Part shown: positions 52,600-63,795 of the stretch, one piece after another
Layout of the letters: every line of letters begins with the position of its first letter
Position numbering within the stretch: position 1 is the stretch's first letter
Origin: Bactericera cockerelli
Taxonomy: Eukaryota; Arthropoda; Insecta; Hemiptera; Triozidae
NCBI GenBank assembly: GCA_024516035.1
Contig: CM044966.1
Span: 2,270,287 to 2,334,286, forward strand
DNA length: 64,000 nt
Direction: 5' to 3'
Translations under genes and position numbers: made by a program
Notes under the pieces: model-generated
Told to the model about the DNA's origin: nothing
Seen by the model: only the letters and a program-made list of their open reading frames with translations
Databases searched by the model: none

Positions 52600-52805
52600 T
52601 AACACTTTTTAGTAGAAGATATACACCAGGCAATGTTAAGGCTCAAAGCATTTCTACCACATAGCCCTCAGAGTCTTATTATTATGTGGTCAGAAACTCA
52701 AATGAATGACAAAAAATTCATGTACTGGGTGGAATTCGAACCAACGGATCCCCACGCTACCTGGATTACCAGACTAGCGCGTTCAACCACTTGACTACCA
52801 GTTAA
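52600..52805 (-). repeat. SINE-C
   Basis: AAGGCTCAAAGCATTTCTAC, GTGGTCAGAAACTCAAATGA and head complement CTTGACTACCAGT. Confidence 0.87.
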
Positions 52806-53049
52806 TGATGCAGTTATGAAAGCACAGTGTATGCGAACTTATTGGAAGAAATCAAAGTGAAAGAGACGAAGAAATAGATAAATACACGACCCAAAGGAAC
52901 CCATTTTACCCGAGTTGGGCAACGACCCCCCCTTTACCCGAGTCGGGAAACTAGACTCATCATCATTACAATAATGAAAGGTTTAAAATTTAATAAAAAT
53001 CAAAATGAAATTTGCTGTTTGGATTAGGAAAGAATAAAGTAAGGCGTAC

Positions 53050-53432
53050 CATGTACTTGAGAAGAGAGAGAGAGAGACGGAGAGAGAGAGGGAGGTATAA
53101 AAAGTTACGGAAACGAGAGGGAAAGAGATAAAAAAATAAAAGGTTAGGACGAAGCGAGAGAGAGCGAGAGGGAGAGAAGAGCAAAGAGAGAGAAGAAAAA
53201 GAGAGATGAAAGAGAGAGAAGAAAGAGAGGACAGAGAGAGGTGAAAGAGGGAGAAGAAAGAGAGAGGAGAAAGAGAAGAAAGTAGAAAGAGAGAGAAGAA
53301 AGAGAGAGAAACAAATAGCAAGTTTAGAGAAAAGGGAGAGAAAGAAAAAGTAAAAATAGAGTTATGGGACTTTATAGGGGAGAGGAAGGTATTGAGAGTG
53401 AGAAAGAGAGTAGAGAGAGAGAGAGAAAGAGA

Positions 53433-53476
<44 letters not shown>

Positions 53477-53620
53477 GAGAGAGAAACAATACAAGAGAGA
53501 TATACAATAGATAGGGTAGAGATAGAGAGTAAGGATAGGAGAAGGAGTGAGAGATGAGATAGGAAGGAGAAGAAAGAAGAGAGAAGAGAGAGAGATAGTT
53601 ATGGGGAAAAGAGATAAGTG
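53050..53620. repeat. (GA)n tract
   Basis: Irregular GA repeat. The 174-residue Ser/Leu frame is an artefact. Confidence 0.93.
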
Positions 53621-53714
53621 ATAGTGGTTTTAATTAACAAATCCAAGAAAATGAATTGTGTTTTATAATTGGCCCATAAGGTAACTTCACCTGAACATTT
53701 TGAGAACTACTGAA

Positions 53715-54340
53715 ATAAGAGAGAGTGGGTAAACATAGGACAGAAGAGTTAAGAGAGTGGGGTAACATAGAACAGAAGAGTTAAGAGAGTGGGGTAACAT
53801 AGGACAGAAGAGTTAAGAGAGTGGGGTAACATAGGACAGAAGAGTTAAGAGAGTGGGGTAACATAGGACAGAAGAGTTAAGAGAGTGGGGTAACATAGGA
53901 CAGAAGAGTTAAGAGAGTGGGGTAACATAGGACAGAAGAGTTAAGAGAGTGGGGTAACATAGGACAGAAGGGGTTAAGAGAGTGGGGTAACATAGGACAG
54001 AAGAGTTAAGAGAGTGGGGTAACATAGGACACAAGAGGTAAGAGAGTGGTGGGTAACATGGGATAGAAGAGTTAAGAGAGTGGGGTAACATGGGATAGAA
54101 GAGTTAAGAGAGTGGGGTAACATAGGACAGAAGAGTTAAGAGAGTGGGGTAACATAGGACAGAAGAGTTAAGAGAGTGGGGTAACATGGAAGAGAGTTAG
54201 AAGAGTTAAGAGAGTGGGGTAACATAGGACAGAAGAGTTAAGAGAGTGGGGTAACATAGGACAGAAGAGTTAAGAGAGTGGGGTAACATAGGACACAAGA
54301 GGTTAAGAGAGTGGGGTAACATAGGACAGAGAGGGTAAGT
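53715..54340. repeat. 32-bp minisatellite, about 19 units
   Basis: Unit GAGTGGGGTAACATAGGACA GAAGAGTTAAGA, with variants ACATGGGATAG and ACACAAGAGG. The latter recurs with its neighbour near the right end, indicating block duplication. Confidence 0.96.
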
Positions 54341-54715
54341 CGTTTTACAAAACTGGTGAGATCAGCAAGTTTATATCAGCAATAAAAATGAGATTTGCGG
54401 AAACTGAAGGAGAAAAGGCGAATGTGCCGAGGATTATTCTGGAATTTTCTATTGAGGAAGAGTTGAAGTGTGTTCTACTCTCTCATATCTTTAAAGAAAA
54501 GGAAGTGTTGTGGTTGGTCACTATTTTCGAATTAAACTCGTTTCGAATGAGAATTAAAAAAAAAAAACAATGGTGGGTGAAAATTTCTAAAATATTAGTA
54601 ACTTCAAAGCATATAATAATGTTTATTAAGCATAAGAAATTTTAGCGGAACCGGCGCGAACAACTTGCAAAAAACAAGTTAAAGCGACTTAATTGAAGAA
54701 AAAAAAAAACATTTT
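54341..54715. other. Unannotated; 85-residue open frame
   Basis: The plus frame 54388-54645 (Glu/Lys-rich, no recognised domain) is not supported as a gene. Confidence 0.35.
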
Positions 54716-54719
54716 ATTT

Positions 54720-54860
54720 TAAGTTATCATATTTGTGTTAATCATTTTCGTGATGTCGCAACCACTCAAAATCGCTTTACTAAATCTACGCTGAAAACTG
54801 GACTTGAACCACCGACCTCCTAGGTCACAAGTCCGCCGCCTTATCGATCAAGGTAATGAG
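54720..54860 (-). repeat. SINE-E
   Basis: GTGATGTCGCAACCACTCAA, GGACTTGAACCACCGACCTC and TTATCGATCAAGG. Confidence 0.87.
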
Positions 54861-55149
54861 ATGTTTCTTAGTATGGTTTTTTTTTTTCGAATATAATTTT
54901 TTGTAGTAATTTTATACATATTTTTTATACTTTGACTATCGATACCTGTGTATTTTAATAAATTAGATTCCGCATAGGTATTCAGAAATGGAATTTGAAA
55001 TCTTGAACCAAATTATTTTTTTTTCAACTGTCGCCGTCATGATAATATGACCATTGACCATGCAGTGCAAAGCGGCGTTAGACCCGAATTACAAAGAAAA
55101 TCAATGAAATATCGAAAATTCTGCAATTTTCTAACACTTCTAAAAAAAA

Positions 55150-55275
55150 AGATAGAGAGAGAGAGAAAGGTAGAGAGAGAAAGGGAGAGAGAGAGGACAA
55201 GAGAGAGAAAGGGAGAGAGAGAGAAAGGGAGGGATAGAAAAAGGGAGAGAGAGAAAAAAAGGGAGATAGAAAAAC
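55150..55275. repeat. (GA)n tract
   Basis: GAGAGAGAAAGGGAGAGA-type repeat just after a small G2-like piece (55035-55085, ACCATGCAGTGCAAAGCG). Confidence 0.9.
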
Positions 55276-55675
55276 TTTCTCAATTGTAATGTAAAGTCGT
55301 GTGATGTTAACTTCTCTGTAAATTTTCATATTTATTAAGTATTACAGCAAAAATATTTCCTACGAGAGTCGTACTTATTTTTTAATATAAAAGGAATAAG
55401 GTCTAACCTACAACCGTTGCGTTGGTTTCATCTTCTCTTTTTTTATTTTTCAAATAGAACGGACTAAAAATAAGCGATCATGCTGTCTATTGACACCTGG
55501 GATTTTGCGGATTTTTTATTCTTCAAAAAATACCAATTTTAATAATATTACTTCCGATACCTGAGGTCTGTTTATCTCTGTTTAACTTCCAATAACGGAA
55601 ATATTGTTTTCGTTTTTGTAGAAGAAAAAAAATTGTTACGATTTCAATTTTTTTTTATAAATCTTAACATTTCAT
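55276..55675. other. Unannotated stretch
   Basis: 55545-55640 has weak R2 likeness. Otherwise nothing is recognised. Confidence 0.4.
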
Positions 55676-55679
55676 CTTT

Positions 55680-55775
55680 TTTTTTAAACTGCATGCCCAT
55701 ATCACGACGAGGGTGATACGGAGGACAATTCACAAACCAGCTACAAACATTGACCTCACCCAGCCTGGGTAGAGA
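55680..55775 (-). repeat. SINE-G2 core fragment
   Basis: CTGCATGCCCATATCACGAC, CTCACCCAGCCTGGGTAG. Confidence 0.78.
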
Positions 55776-55809
55776 CAATGTTATACTCTCAAAATGAGAC
55801 GAAGTTATA

Positions 55810-55957
55810 AGAAGTTACCAAATTTGTGTTAGTCACTTTCGTTATATCACAGCTAATCAAACTCGCTTTACTAAATCTACGCTGAAACCGGGACTTGAAC
55901 CACCGACCTCCAGGTTACAAGTCCGCCGTCTTATCGATCAAGCTAGTGAGGCCGTTT
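55810..55957 (-). repeat. SINE-E
   Basis: GTTATATCACAGCTAATCAA, GGGACTTGAACCACCGACCT, GATCAAGCTAGTGAGG. Confidence 0.88.
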
Positions 55958-55989
55958 CTACCACTTGAGACAAAGGTATAAAATAAAAG

Positions 55990-56095
55990 TTAGAGAGAGA
56001 GAGAGAGAGAGAGGGAAAGAGAGAGAGAAAGCGAGAGAGAGAAAAAGGGAGAGAGAGAAAGAGAAAGGGAGATAGAGAGAGCGAGGAAAATATTT
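55990..56095. repeat. (GA)n tract
   Basis: Simple repeat. Confidence 0.93.
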
Positions 56096-56350
56096 TTTTG
56101 CCGGTGCACCATTTTCCATCCTTGGAAAATTAAATTCTTTTTTATTGGAGGTAAATTTTATTAAAATTTCAACAAATTTAGTCTTCATTTTCTGTCCCAA
56201 ACTCTTTGAAGTATATTTCTGGATTTTTGATAAAATTCCTATTACAAACATACGAGGGACAATTGGAAAAAAGGGGACAATTGATGTTATAAATAGAAAA
56301 ATGCATATAATTTTCATAAATTTTACAGGGTAAGTTCCAAATTTAGTCCT

Positions 56351-56590
56351 TTATTTGTCCACATAATCACCTGCAAGCTCCACACACTTCTGCATCCTGG
56401 GTCCGAGCTTTTTTATGCCTTCGTCATACACGTTCCACAGTACCCTTGACCTCCTCGTTGCTGGAAAACCTTTTTTCACCCAAGAACTCAGTATATCAGT
56501 AAAAACAGAAAAGTGAGAAGATGTATTAGATGTACATGAATAAATATCAGAACATACCTGGACAGCTGTTTTGAGCTTATTTGCTCTCAT
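56351..56590 (-). pseudogene. Possible mariner-type transposase C-terminus
   Basis: The minus-strand frame ends GIKKLGPRMQKCVELAGDYV DK. Many mariner/Tc-type transposases of insects end G-I-x-K-L-x-x-R-W-x-K-C-x-x-x-x-G-D-Y-V, and the preceding RSRVLWNVYDEGIKKL fits the final helix. The upstream residues drift away and no catalytic Asp triad is visible. Only the last 35 or so residues support the call. An unrelated repeat with the same ending is possible. Confidence 0.4.
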
Positions 56591-56689
56591 CAGCAGTCAG
56601 CAGGTAACAGTTCTGAATATCCATGCCATCAACTAACCTCTCTAGTTTAATCAGTATAAACAGAAAAGTGAGAAGTTGTATTAAAGTCT

Positions 56690-56757
56690 AAACTGTAGTT
56701 CTGATGTCTCCACTAAATTGTATTTCTGATGTCTCCACTAAATTGTAGTTCTGAGAC
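56690..56757 (-). repeat. 25-bp repeat, isolated inverted copies
   Basis: GTAGTTCTGATGTCTCCACT AAATTG is the inverse of the 31950 satellite unit, more than twice, 24 kb away from the main array. Confidence 0.9.
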
Positions 56758-56844
56758 TCTTGTCACACCACAAAGAATTTTATTTATTTATTTTAAGTTC
56801 TTCCTATATTTATATTTCTTTCCTTTTTTCGGGGGGGGACGTCA

Positions 56845-57000
56845 TTTTCAACTGCATGGTCTAATCAGGACATTCGCTGGAAACTCACAAACCTGCAACC
56901 CACATTAAACTCACCCAGCCTAGGTTTGGCCGGAATGCCAGGATCACGAAGTCTTCACCTCGCTGTACGATGCATAACTTCAGTGATCCTACGAGAAGGA
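56845..57000 (-). repeat. SINE-G2
   Basis: CTCACCCAGCCTAGGTTTGG, CACGAAGTCTTCACCTCGCT, CAGTGATCCTACGAGAAGG. Confidence 0.85.
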
Positions 57001-57345
57001 AAAATATCGTATTTCTCTTTGAAAGTGCGTTATATCGCGTTCCAAAAATTGTAAGTAGAATTCTAATTTCATAATAAACTTGCTTTGTTTACTCTAAATA
57101 TTTCAAGTACCTGGGTAGATAAGTTGATAAAGTATCGAGGATCAGGGCTTCCTAAATAGCAACTATTTTTATCGGCCAAAAATATAATAAAAAAAATATT
57201 TTTTTTTCTCAAATTCCATCTGTACAAAAAATGATCTTAAAATTAAAATTATGAAACCTACATCTTATAATTTTCAAAGTATTCAAAACTACCTGCTTAC
57301 TTGTAAAATTAAACAAGAACAAGGTATCTACGACATCAGAAACTC
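57001..57345. other. Unannotated AT-rich stretch
   Basis: No gene recognised. Confidence 0.4.
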
Positions 57346-57349
57346 AAAT

Positions 57350-57450
57350 ATCTGTAGCGTAGGGATCTGTTGGTTCAAATCCCATCACCCAGTGCATGAA
57401 TTTTCTCTCATTAGGGTTTGTGACCACATAATAATAAGACTCTCGACTAA
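57350..57450 (+). repeat. SINE-C fragment
   Basis: GTAGCGTAGGGATCTGTTGG TTCAAATCCC, CCAGTGCATGAA and GTGACCACATAATAATAAGA. Confidence 0.82.
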
Positions 57451-57499
57451 AAAAATAATCAAAAGATATACCCTTCTTCAAAGTTAAAAACTGCAAAGA

Positions 57500-57830
57500 A
57501 GAGTGCGCGATTAGCTCAGTGGTTAAGCTCTCGCTTGCCATGCGGATGGGTCCCAATTCGATCCCCCGTGCCGATAAAAATTTGTATTCTTAATTTGGTT
57601 ACAATTGTTTGTAAGGGATACTTCCGGTGCGCTCGTGTTGACCCAGCACCTAATTGGGAAGTACACTTCTCGCCTACACTTCTGTATTATGTCACTTCTC
57701 GACCATCAGAGGGAAGCATACTACGGGATGGGCAAGCTACAACACAGACCACAAGCGTCTACAGTAGCTCTTGTTTCATGGCTACGAAATAAAAACGGCT
57801 GTGAAACAGTCTTCTTTATAAAAAAGACGG
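57500..57830 (+). repeat. SINE-A, full length
   Basis: GCGCGATTAGCTCAGTGGTT, TCGCTTGCCATGCGG, GTGCGCTCGTGTTGACCCAG, CATACTACGGGATGGGCAAG, TGTTTCATGGCTACGAAATA. Confidence 0.92.
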
Positions 57831-58145
57831 GGTAGTGATTATACAATATACATATATTTATTTTTGATATAATTTATAAGTACTTAGAAGCGAAATAAAA
57901 ATGGCTTAGGATTGGTCCTCTGTAAACAAAAAGAAAAATAAAACAAATGATTTATTATTATTATTACATATTATTATTATATTCAATTTTTTAACTTGAG
58001 TTGTTTGGTCAACCCTCAACGGAAAAGTTTAGTGGGTATTCAATAGAAGATTAGCATCTAATATTTCCCTGGTTATCTGCTTTCTCTCAAAGCATTATGG
58101 AAAATTAAACAAAGTACTTCCCTGCTCGTCTTGGTTTCCAAGCAT
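57831..58145. other. Unannotated AT-rich stretch
   Basis: No gene recognised. Confidence 0.4.
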
Positions 58146-58149
58146 TATA

Positions 58150-58398
58150 ATAATTACGTCCCTACCCAGGCTGGGTGAGGTTAATATGGGTAACTGGTAC
58201 GCTTCCCAGCGAATAGAGGGTAGAAACACCGGGCCCAATCCAGGACTTTAATTCAAATAGAATCGTTGGGGTTAAGAAGGGCATCCAACCGTTAAAAAAA
58301 CTGTGCCGAAACCAACTATAAACTCAACCATGAGGCTGAAAAAGAACAACATCGACTCTGCTTGAGCAGGATAAGACAGAGTAAAAGAAGAAGATAAT
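58150..58398 (+). repeat. SINE-F, head deleted
   Basis: Starts in the core (CCCAGGCTGGGTGAGGTTAA) and runs to GATAAGACAGAGTAAAAGAA. Confidence 0.87.
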
Positions 58399-58401
58399 AA
58401 T

Positions 58402-58670
58402 AATAATACTTTTAAGTGGAAGGTAACCACCAGGCGAGGGCTGTATAGAATGGCCTTACCAACCAATGCCAAAAAAAAAAAAAACCACTAGGCGAGGGTA
58501 ATGCTCAAAGCATTCTTTAGTACCTAATCCTCAGAGTCTTATTATTATGTGGTCACATACTCAAACAAATGAGGAAATATTCATGCATTGGGTTGGGATT
58601 CGAACCAACAGATCCTTACGCTACCTGAATTACCAGACTAGCGCGTTAACCACTTGACTACCAGTGCCCA
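58402..58670 (-). repeat. SINE-C with broken tail duplication
   Basis: GGTAACCACCAGGCGAGGGC, a 36-base spacer with poly-A, then ACCACTAGGCGAGGGTAATG and the rest to the head CTTGACTACCAGTGC. The stem AATGCT/AGCATT is intact. Confidence 0.86.
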
Positions 58671-58754
58671 AAAGAGATAGACCCGTAATTATACGTCCGT
58701 TCTGTGGATTATCATTCTTTATATATGCCAGTACGTCAAACATTTTTATTATTA

Positions 58755-58845
58755 TTATAAAACCTGGTTGCAGGGTTTCAGATGAAACACCATACAAGTA
58801 ACACTGCGACCTAGTAAGATCTATTGTGATCAGGGAGAAAATCTC
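58755..58845 (-). repeat. J retroelement tail
   Basis: AACCTGGTTGCAGGGTTTCA GATGAAAC, CCTAGTAAGATCTATTGTGA. Confidence 0.7.
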
Positions 58846-58849
58846 TCAT

Positions 58850-59200
58850 CCTATTTCCCAGTGCTGTGCCTGTGACGGCCCATCTGAGCGTAGTTGGGAG
58901 TGGTTGTCCAATACTGCTGACATTTACAAGGAAGTGTTTTGTCCCTCGCAGTCACCAGACGTTTCCTCAACTTTATCTCCTTCAGTTTTTCATTAGATCT
59001 AATATTTTTTTTTTTTATTGTTTGATTTTCTCGAACGAGAGTTTGAAAATCGGTAGGAGGTAATTTTATTATTAGGTACTTAAAGTATAAAGAAGATATT
59101 GGGGAGTTAGAGAGCATTGACGGAGTTATCAGGGCTCTCGAAAAGATTTGGACAACAGCTGTGCTCTTCTTCAGGAAAATTGAGATAAAAAATAAGAGAT
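58850..59200. other. Unannotated; possible decayed coding sequence
   Basis: The minus frame 58851-59117 ends RDKTLPCKCQQYW and then loses coherence. No family can be named. Confidence 0.3.
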
Positions 59201-59204
59201 AAAT

Positions 59205-59427
59205 GTGTTTCTTTGTTTTATTACATCACAATTTAAGTGGGTAGCGCAGAATTTTAGGACTTTTCCGTATCTTTAATATCCCAATAGGCCAATATCATAT
59301 TTTTGCACATGATTCCGCCAGTGGTCGCTGCTTACATAAAAGAAGTTACTCATTTTTCCTCACGAGAACTCAGGTCACCGTGTGTGCAATGCCTAGCGCG
59401 CTAACTCACTCGACCACGGTGACTACT
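59205..59427 (-). repeat. SINE-B, internally deleted
   Basis: GGGTAGCGCAGAATTTTAGG, CTCATTTTTCCTCACGAG joined to CAGGTCACCGTGTGTGCAAT. The stretch around the B-box is lost. Confidence 0.86.
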
Positions 59428-59599
59428 TCTTCAAGGAAATTGTTAAATTTAATAATAAATAATATCGCCTCATTTATACTACCCGGATTAGGACTAAAAA
59501 CAAAATACATAATTATTATTATGTGCCATTCATTTTATCCAGATGGGCCCCTCAACTGGTTCAAATAGTGGGTACACCCTGAACATATTTCCGTAATTT

Positions 59600-59820
59600 A
59601 TGTCAGATGTAATAATAATATCGCCTTTTTTATACTGACCGATTAAGACTACATAGGAAGTCCCATTATTCCAGCAGTAAGCCCAAGACATAGTATTATG
59701 TGGTAAAAATCCCAAATGGGAGGATAAGTTATCATGTCCCGGTTGGGTTTCGAACCCACGACCTCTGGAAACTCTTGATTCACAGAGTACCGCCTTCACC
59801 ACTGAACTACCGGGACAGAC
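59600..59820 (-). repeat. SINE-D, full length
   Basis: TATCGCCTTTTTTATACTGA to GAACTACCGGGACAG. A 3' fragment of another copy lies at 59458-59500. Confidence 0.9.
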
Positions 59821-59934
59821 ATATAAACTCTGTTTCGTGATAATATAGGCCGGTTGGCTGGCGCTACTTGACGAGCGCTCGCCTCCCGGCGAGCTTGATT
59901 AAGTCCTATCATTCTGACAGTAAGTTGTATTATT

Positions 59935-60012
59935 AATGCTCAAAGCATTTTCTACCACCTAACCCTCAGAGTCTTATTATTATGTGGTCACAAACTCATA
60001 TATTAATGAGGA
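59935..60012 (-). repeat. SINE-C fragment with intact T2 stem
   Basis: TTAATGCTCAAAGCATTTTC TACCACCTAACCCTCAGAG. Confidence 0.8.
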
Positions 60013-60264
60013 AAATTTCGTGGACGTAATTTGTACGTAGAGAATGACGCTTCCATTTGAAATTTTGAAATATTTCGCTATCGAAGGCGATGCAAGAGAG
60101 AGGCGTTTGATTTGGTCGGTTTCAACGAGAGGACTCCCTTCAACCTTTGAATGCGCAGGGATATCAAGTGCGCATGCGTCAGATTTATCTTTTTCACCCC
60201 CCATCGCTTAATTTCTTTGTTTGAAATACAAATTAATCCAGCCCCCTTTAAGTGTACATAATGT

Positions 60265-60500
60265 GCTACCAAGTACATAGGATCTATGTGCTCCTACGTA
60301 AATAGGATCTATGTGCTCCTAAGTAAATAGGGTCTATGTGTTTCTGAGTATATAGGATGTATTCTTCAGTTCTCTCTTAAGCACATGGAATTTTATGTAT
60401 TTTTGAGTATATGGGTTTTATGTAGTTCTCAGTATGTTGGACTTATGTTGGTACTCTTTAATACTCTCTTAAAGACATGGATTTTCATCTGTTTTTAAGT
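60265..60500. repeat. Degenerate 30-bp minisatellite
   Basis: AGGATCTATGTGCTCCTA at 60280 and 60310, then weaker copies. Confidence 0.75.
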
Positions 60501-60552
60501 TGTAATACTGTTAGGGGTCCACTCATACCTCGTGAGGAAAATTTTATATACA

Positions 60553-60655
60553 AAACCGACCTCAGTAGCTTGATCGATAAGGCGGCGGACTTGTAACCTG
60601 GAGATCGGTGGTTCAAGTCCCGGATTCAGCATACATTTTTAATTTTTTTTTTAAT
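60553..60655 (+). repeat. SINE-E head
   Basis: ACCGACCTCAGTAGCTTGAT, GGACTTGTAACCTGGAGATC, GGTTCAAGTCCCGGATTCAG. Truncated afterwards. Confidence 0.87.
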
Positions 60656-60789
60656 TACTTCTAGTTTCATGAATTTTCTTGTCTCATTCAAATGTAGTTA
60701 TACCTACTCTACTAGACATGTAAATGCTACATTATTTCTATATGTATATTATACATTGTATACTTATATACCCTTGAGTATATAGAAAT

Positions 60790-61140
60790 TATTACATTAG
60801 AACCACATATGGCTTTGGAATCCTCGATCGCTCATATTTACAACATTTCTGTGAATTTCATATTCATAATATATGTATACTAAATTATATATTATGTGGG
60901 TACATAATTATGTATTTAATTAATGTGCTGTGTGCTATTTACATCTGTATTTACATTCTTTTCATATTCATATTCTATGAAATAATGTATGTATTTAATT
61001 GATGAAATTATTACATTGGAACCTCATAAAGCCTTGGATTGCTCATATTTACAAAATTTATGTGAATTTCATGTTCATAATATAATATATGTAATAAATT
61101 ATATATTATGGTGGTACATAATTATGTACCTTTATGTATC
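60790..61140. repeat. Direct duplication, about 125 bp, 220 bp apart
   Basis: TTACATTAGAACCACATATG at 60793 and TTACATTGGAACCTCATAAA at 61013. Both continue through ATTTACAA and TATATTATG to TACATAATTATGTA. Confidence 0.8.
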
Positions 61141-62095
61141 TGTATTTACATCCTTTTAGAAATCTATCAAGGCGGTATTTAATATTTCATGTACAATTTC
61201 ATCTCAATTATCCCTGTACACTTTTCTTCTCTTTTTGTCGACATTTTTTTTCTTTTTTCTAGATGATTTGCAGTATGGCTCTGATTTGTGCGTGGTTTCT
61301 TTTTCCAATTCTTCACACCCCTTTGAATCACTTCGCTGAAAGGTTGAACCTTTTACCGCGTATTTTGAATTTAATTTTAACGAGCGCATTGGTGGAGAAA
61401 AAAAAATTGAAAACGTAATATTTGACCGCGAAATTTTGGGAAATTTATTTCTAGAAAAGTTTCATTTAATTTTTATTTATAAAAAAAAACTAAAGTTTAA
61501 TAGTGTTAGCTTTAAGCAAATTAGTTTTTTTAATTGTTATTGTTTTACCTTTTTAATTTTAACTTGAAACTTGATTTTTTTTTTAAATATAAAAAAATAA
61601 ATTGACTGACTAACGGATTTATTTTCTATTATTTTTTTTTTTTTTTAAATTCGTTTGTGAAAAAGTGTGAAGTCAACAGATTTTTAACAAATTGAAAATT
61701 CAAATAAAACAATTAATAATGAGTAATTGAGTAATGTGAAAACCCCGAATTGAAATAAAGTAACCACTTATTAAACCCTAATAGGTACATAAAATAAATT
61801 GTAGGAAGATAAAAATAAGTAGTTCTTTACATAGTTGTTTTCATAGTGACCTAGTAAACAGTTAATTTAAATTTATCAAAATTTAGTGTCTATAAATATT
61901 AATTTATGAGAAATTATCACCTTATACCTAATAATTAGAGGAAAATGAAGAAGTTCTGCAGAGATATTAGTTAAGAACCAATTTTATCTTTTGATTTCTT
62001 TCCTAGGAATACGAAAAAAAACCGACACATTTAATTATCATTACAAGGTTTAAATAAAATATTTGACGATTATTATTTTATTTTTTTTTACAAAA
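61141..62095. other. Unannotated, very AT-rich
   Basis: Nearly 1 kb with no repeat of this window and no credible frame. Confidence 0.45.
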
Positions 62096-62097
62096 AA

Positions 62098-62300
62098 ATT
62101 GCTGAGTTGAGGATTTGAACCTGAGACCTTGGAACGGAAGTTGCCGATGAAGAAATCACTTGGCACCCCCGTAGGCGCTGCCGTGGCCAAACCCAGCATG
62201 TATACCATCGACGAAATACTGGGACATAACAATAATAATTTGACGATCAAGGATTCGAACCCTCGCACCTTGCGAGTGGAGAACAGAGGTAATAATAATA
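62098..62300 (-). repeat. Two tRNA-like 3' halves with a GC-rich segment between
   Basis: The minus strand holds GGTTCGAATCC at about 62250 and GGTTCAAATCC at about 62115. The second ends CTCAGCA, which can pair with TGCTGGG at 62195-62201. The intervening GC-rich segment also reads as an open plus-strand frame (see findings). Confidence 0.45.
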
Positions 62301-62625
62301 ATAATAATGACAACTCCTTATTGCGTCCGAGTACTTTCTAACATCAGAAACGGAAGTAATAATAAATTTTTAATTTAATTTTTTAATTTATTTATTTATT
62401 AAAGTGTATACAACAAAACAGTTGAAATTCAACTTATAACATTGTGGCACACTCTGTAGAGAACAATTTAAGAGTATGAAAAACAAAGCTTGAAGTAATT
62501 ATGGTAACATAAAGTAGGTACATAATAAAGTCTAGGAGACCAAAAGCATGTGTTTTATTGTATTAGTAAACACTGTGTAAGACTGAGAGTACTCCAAGTC
62601 AGAATATTTGTTACAAAGATAATAA
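62301..62625. other. Unannotated AT-rich stretch
   Basis: No gene recognised; an (AATA)-rich end. Confidence 0.4.
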
Positions 62626-62629
62626 TAAT

Positions 62630-63032
62630 AATGTGTTTGTTTGTCTTATTATATCACAATTTTAGTGTGTAGCGCAGATTATATTATTTAAACATGTTGG
62701 ATCAAGTTTTATTTACAAATAACATAGGATATATACATACATAGAAATTAAAATTAACAAAACAAAACTTGAGCAAGGGCGGTGCTAATGCCAACGGCAT
62801 TCTCTTCCGTATATTTTTATTATCCCAATATCTTATTTTTGCTTATAATTTCGCCATTGGTCTCTGCTAACATTAAAGCAGCTACTCATTTTTCCTCACG
62901 AGGTATGAGTGGACCCTGAACACCCAAGTACAGAGCAGAAAAAATCCTGCTCCGCTGGGGATTGAACCCAGGTCACCGTGCGTGCAATGTCTATTGTGCT
63001 AACTCACTCCTCACTCGGCCACGGTGACTACT
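62630..63032 (-). repeat. SINE-B split by a T3 tail
   Basis: B tail (62630-62690) and B body plus head (62816-63032) are parted by T3 at 62691-62815, whose stem is AATGCC-AAC-GGCATT. Confidence 0.87.
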
Positions 63033-63195
63033 AGAAATCGGAAGTATTGTGTTCTTTTTTAAATAAAATTGGTCGTTTTTGAGATACAATTGTTTTAGTA
63101 TAAATAAAATCTCAAAATTTCCAAGTGAATAAAATCATAAGTTTTGAACCATTCACAAGGAAGTATTGTCTCCATAATAGCAGTGTATTGAGGAG
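63033..63195. repeat. R2 fragment
   Basis: TAGAAATCGGAAGTATTGTG and CACAAGGAAGTATTGTC. Confidence 0.55.
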
Positions 63196-63227
63196 GAACA
63201 TTTTGTAAGATTCACTTCAGCAGATTT

Positions 63228-63795
63228 CTCGTGCACTGGTGGTCAAGTGGTTAAGGCGCTAGTCTGGTAATCCAGGTAGCGTAGGGATCCGTTGGTTCGA
63301 ATTCCAACCAGTGCACGAATTTTTCCTCATTAATTCGAGTTTGTAACCAATATTATGTGGTTCTAATATAACTAAGTTTTGGTCGTAGAAACTTCTTTAA
63401 GTTTTAACCTCACTTGGTGGTTACCTTCAACTAAAGAGTATCTCTATCTTCTTCTTCTTCTTCTTGTTCAACCTCATGGTTGAGGTTGATTGGTTTTGGC
63501 ACATTTTTTACGGCTGGATGTCCTTCCTAACGCCAACGATCCTATTTGATTTAACGTCCTGGATTAGGACGGGGGTTTTACCCTCCATTCGCTGGGAATC
63601 GTACCAGCTACCCACATTAACCTCACCCAGCCTGGGTAGGGCCGGAAATGGCAGCCTCACGTGTTTGGATGGAACAGAATTTTCTTCGAAAAGTCTGCCC
63701 CAGCCGGTAGTTGAACTCGGGAACTCTGGACTACGGGCAGTAGTCACAACCATTACGCCACGGAGGCTAAAGAGTATCTCTATAATATTATTATT
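63228..63795 (+). repeat. SINE-C split by SINE-F
   Basis: Head GCACTGGTGGTCAAGTGGTT to CCAGTGCACG and tail CCTCACTTGGTGGTTACC. The F element sits in the last bases of the tail. Confidence 0.9.
63448..63768 (-). repeat. SINE-F, complete, with 15-bp target-site duplication
   Basis: Flanked by AAAGAGTATCTCTAT at 63433-63447 and 63769-63783. Minus strand: GCCTCCGTGGCGTAATGG head, core, and (GAA)n end without the usual ACAGAGTAAAAG. Confidence 0.93.

Noticed and set aside
54388..54645. 85-residue Lys/Glu-rich protein
   Set aside because: No homology recognised; AT-driven composition next to a satellite. Not enough to call a gene.
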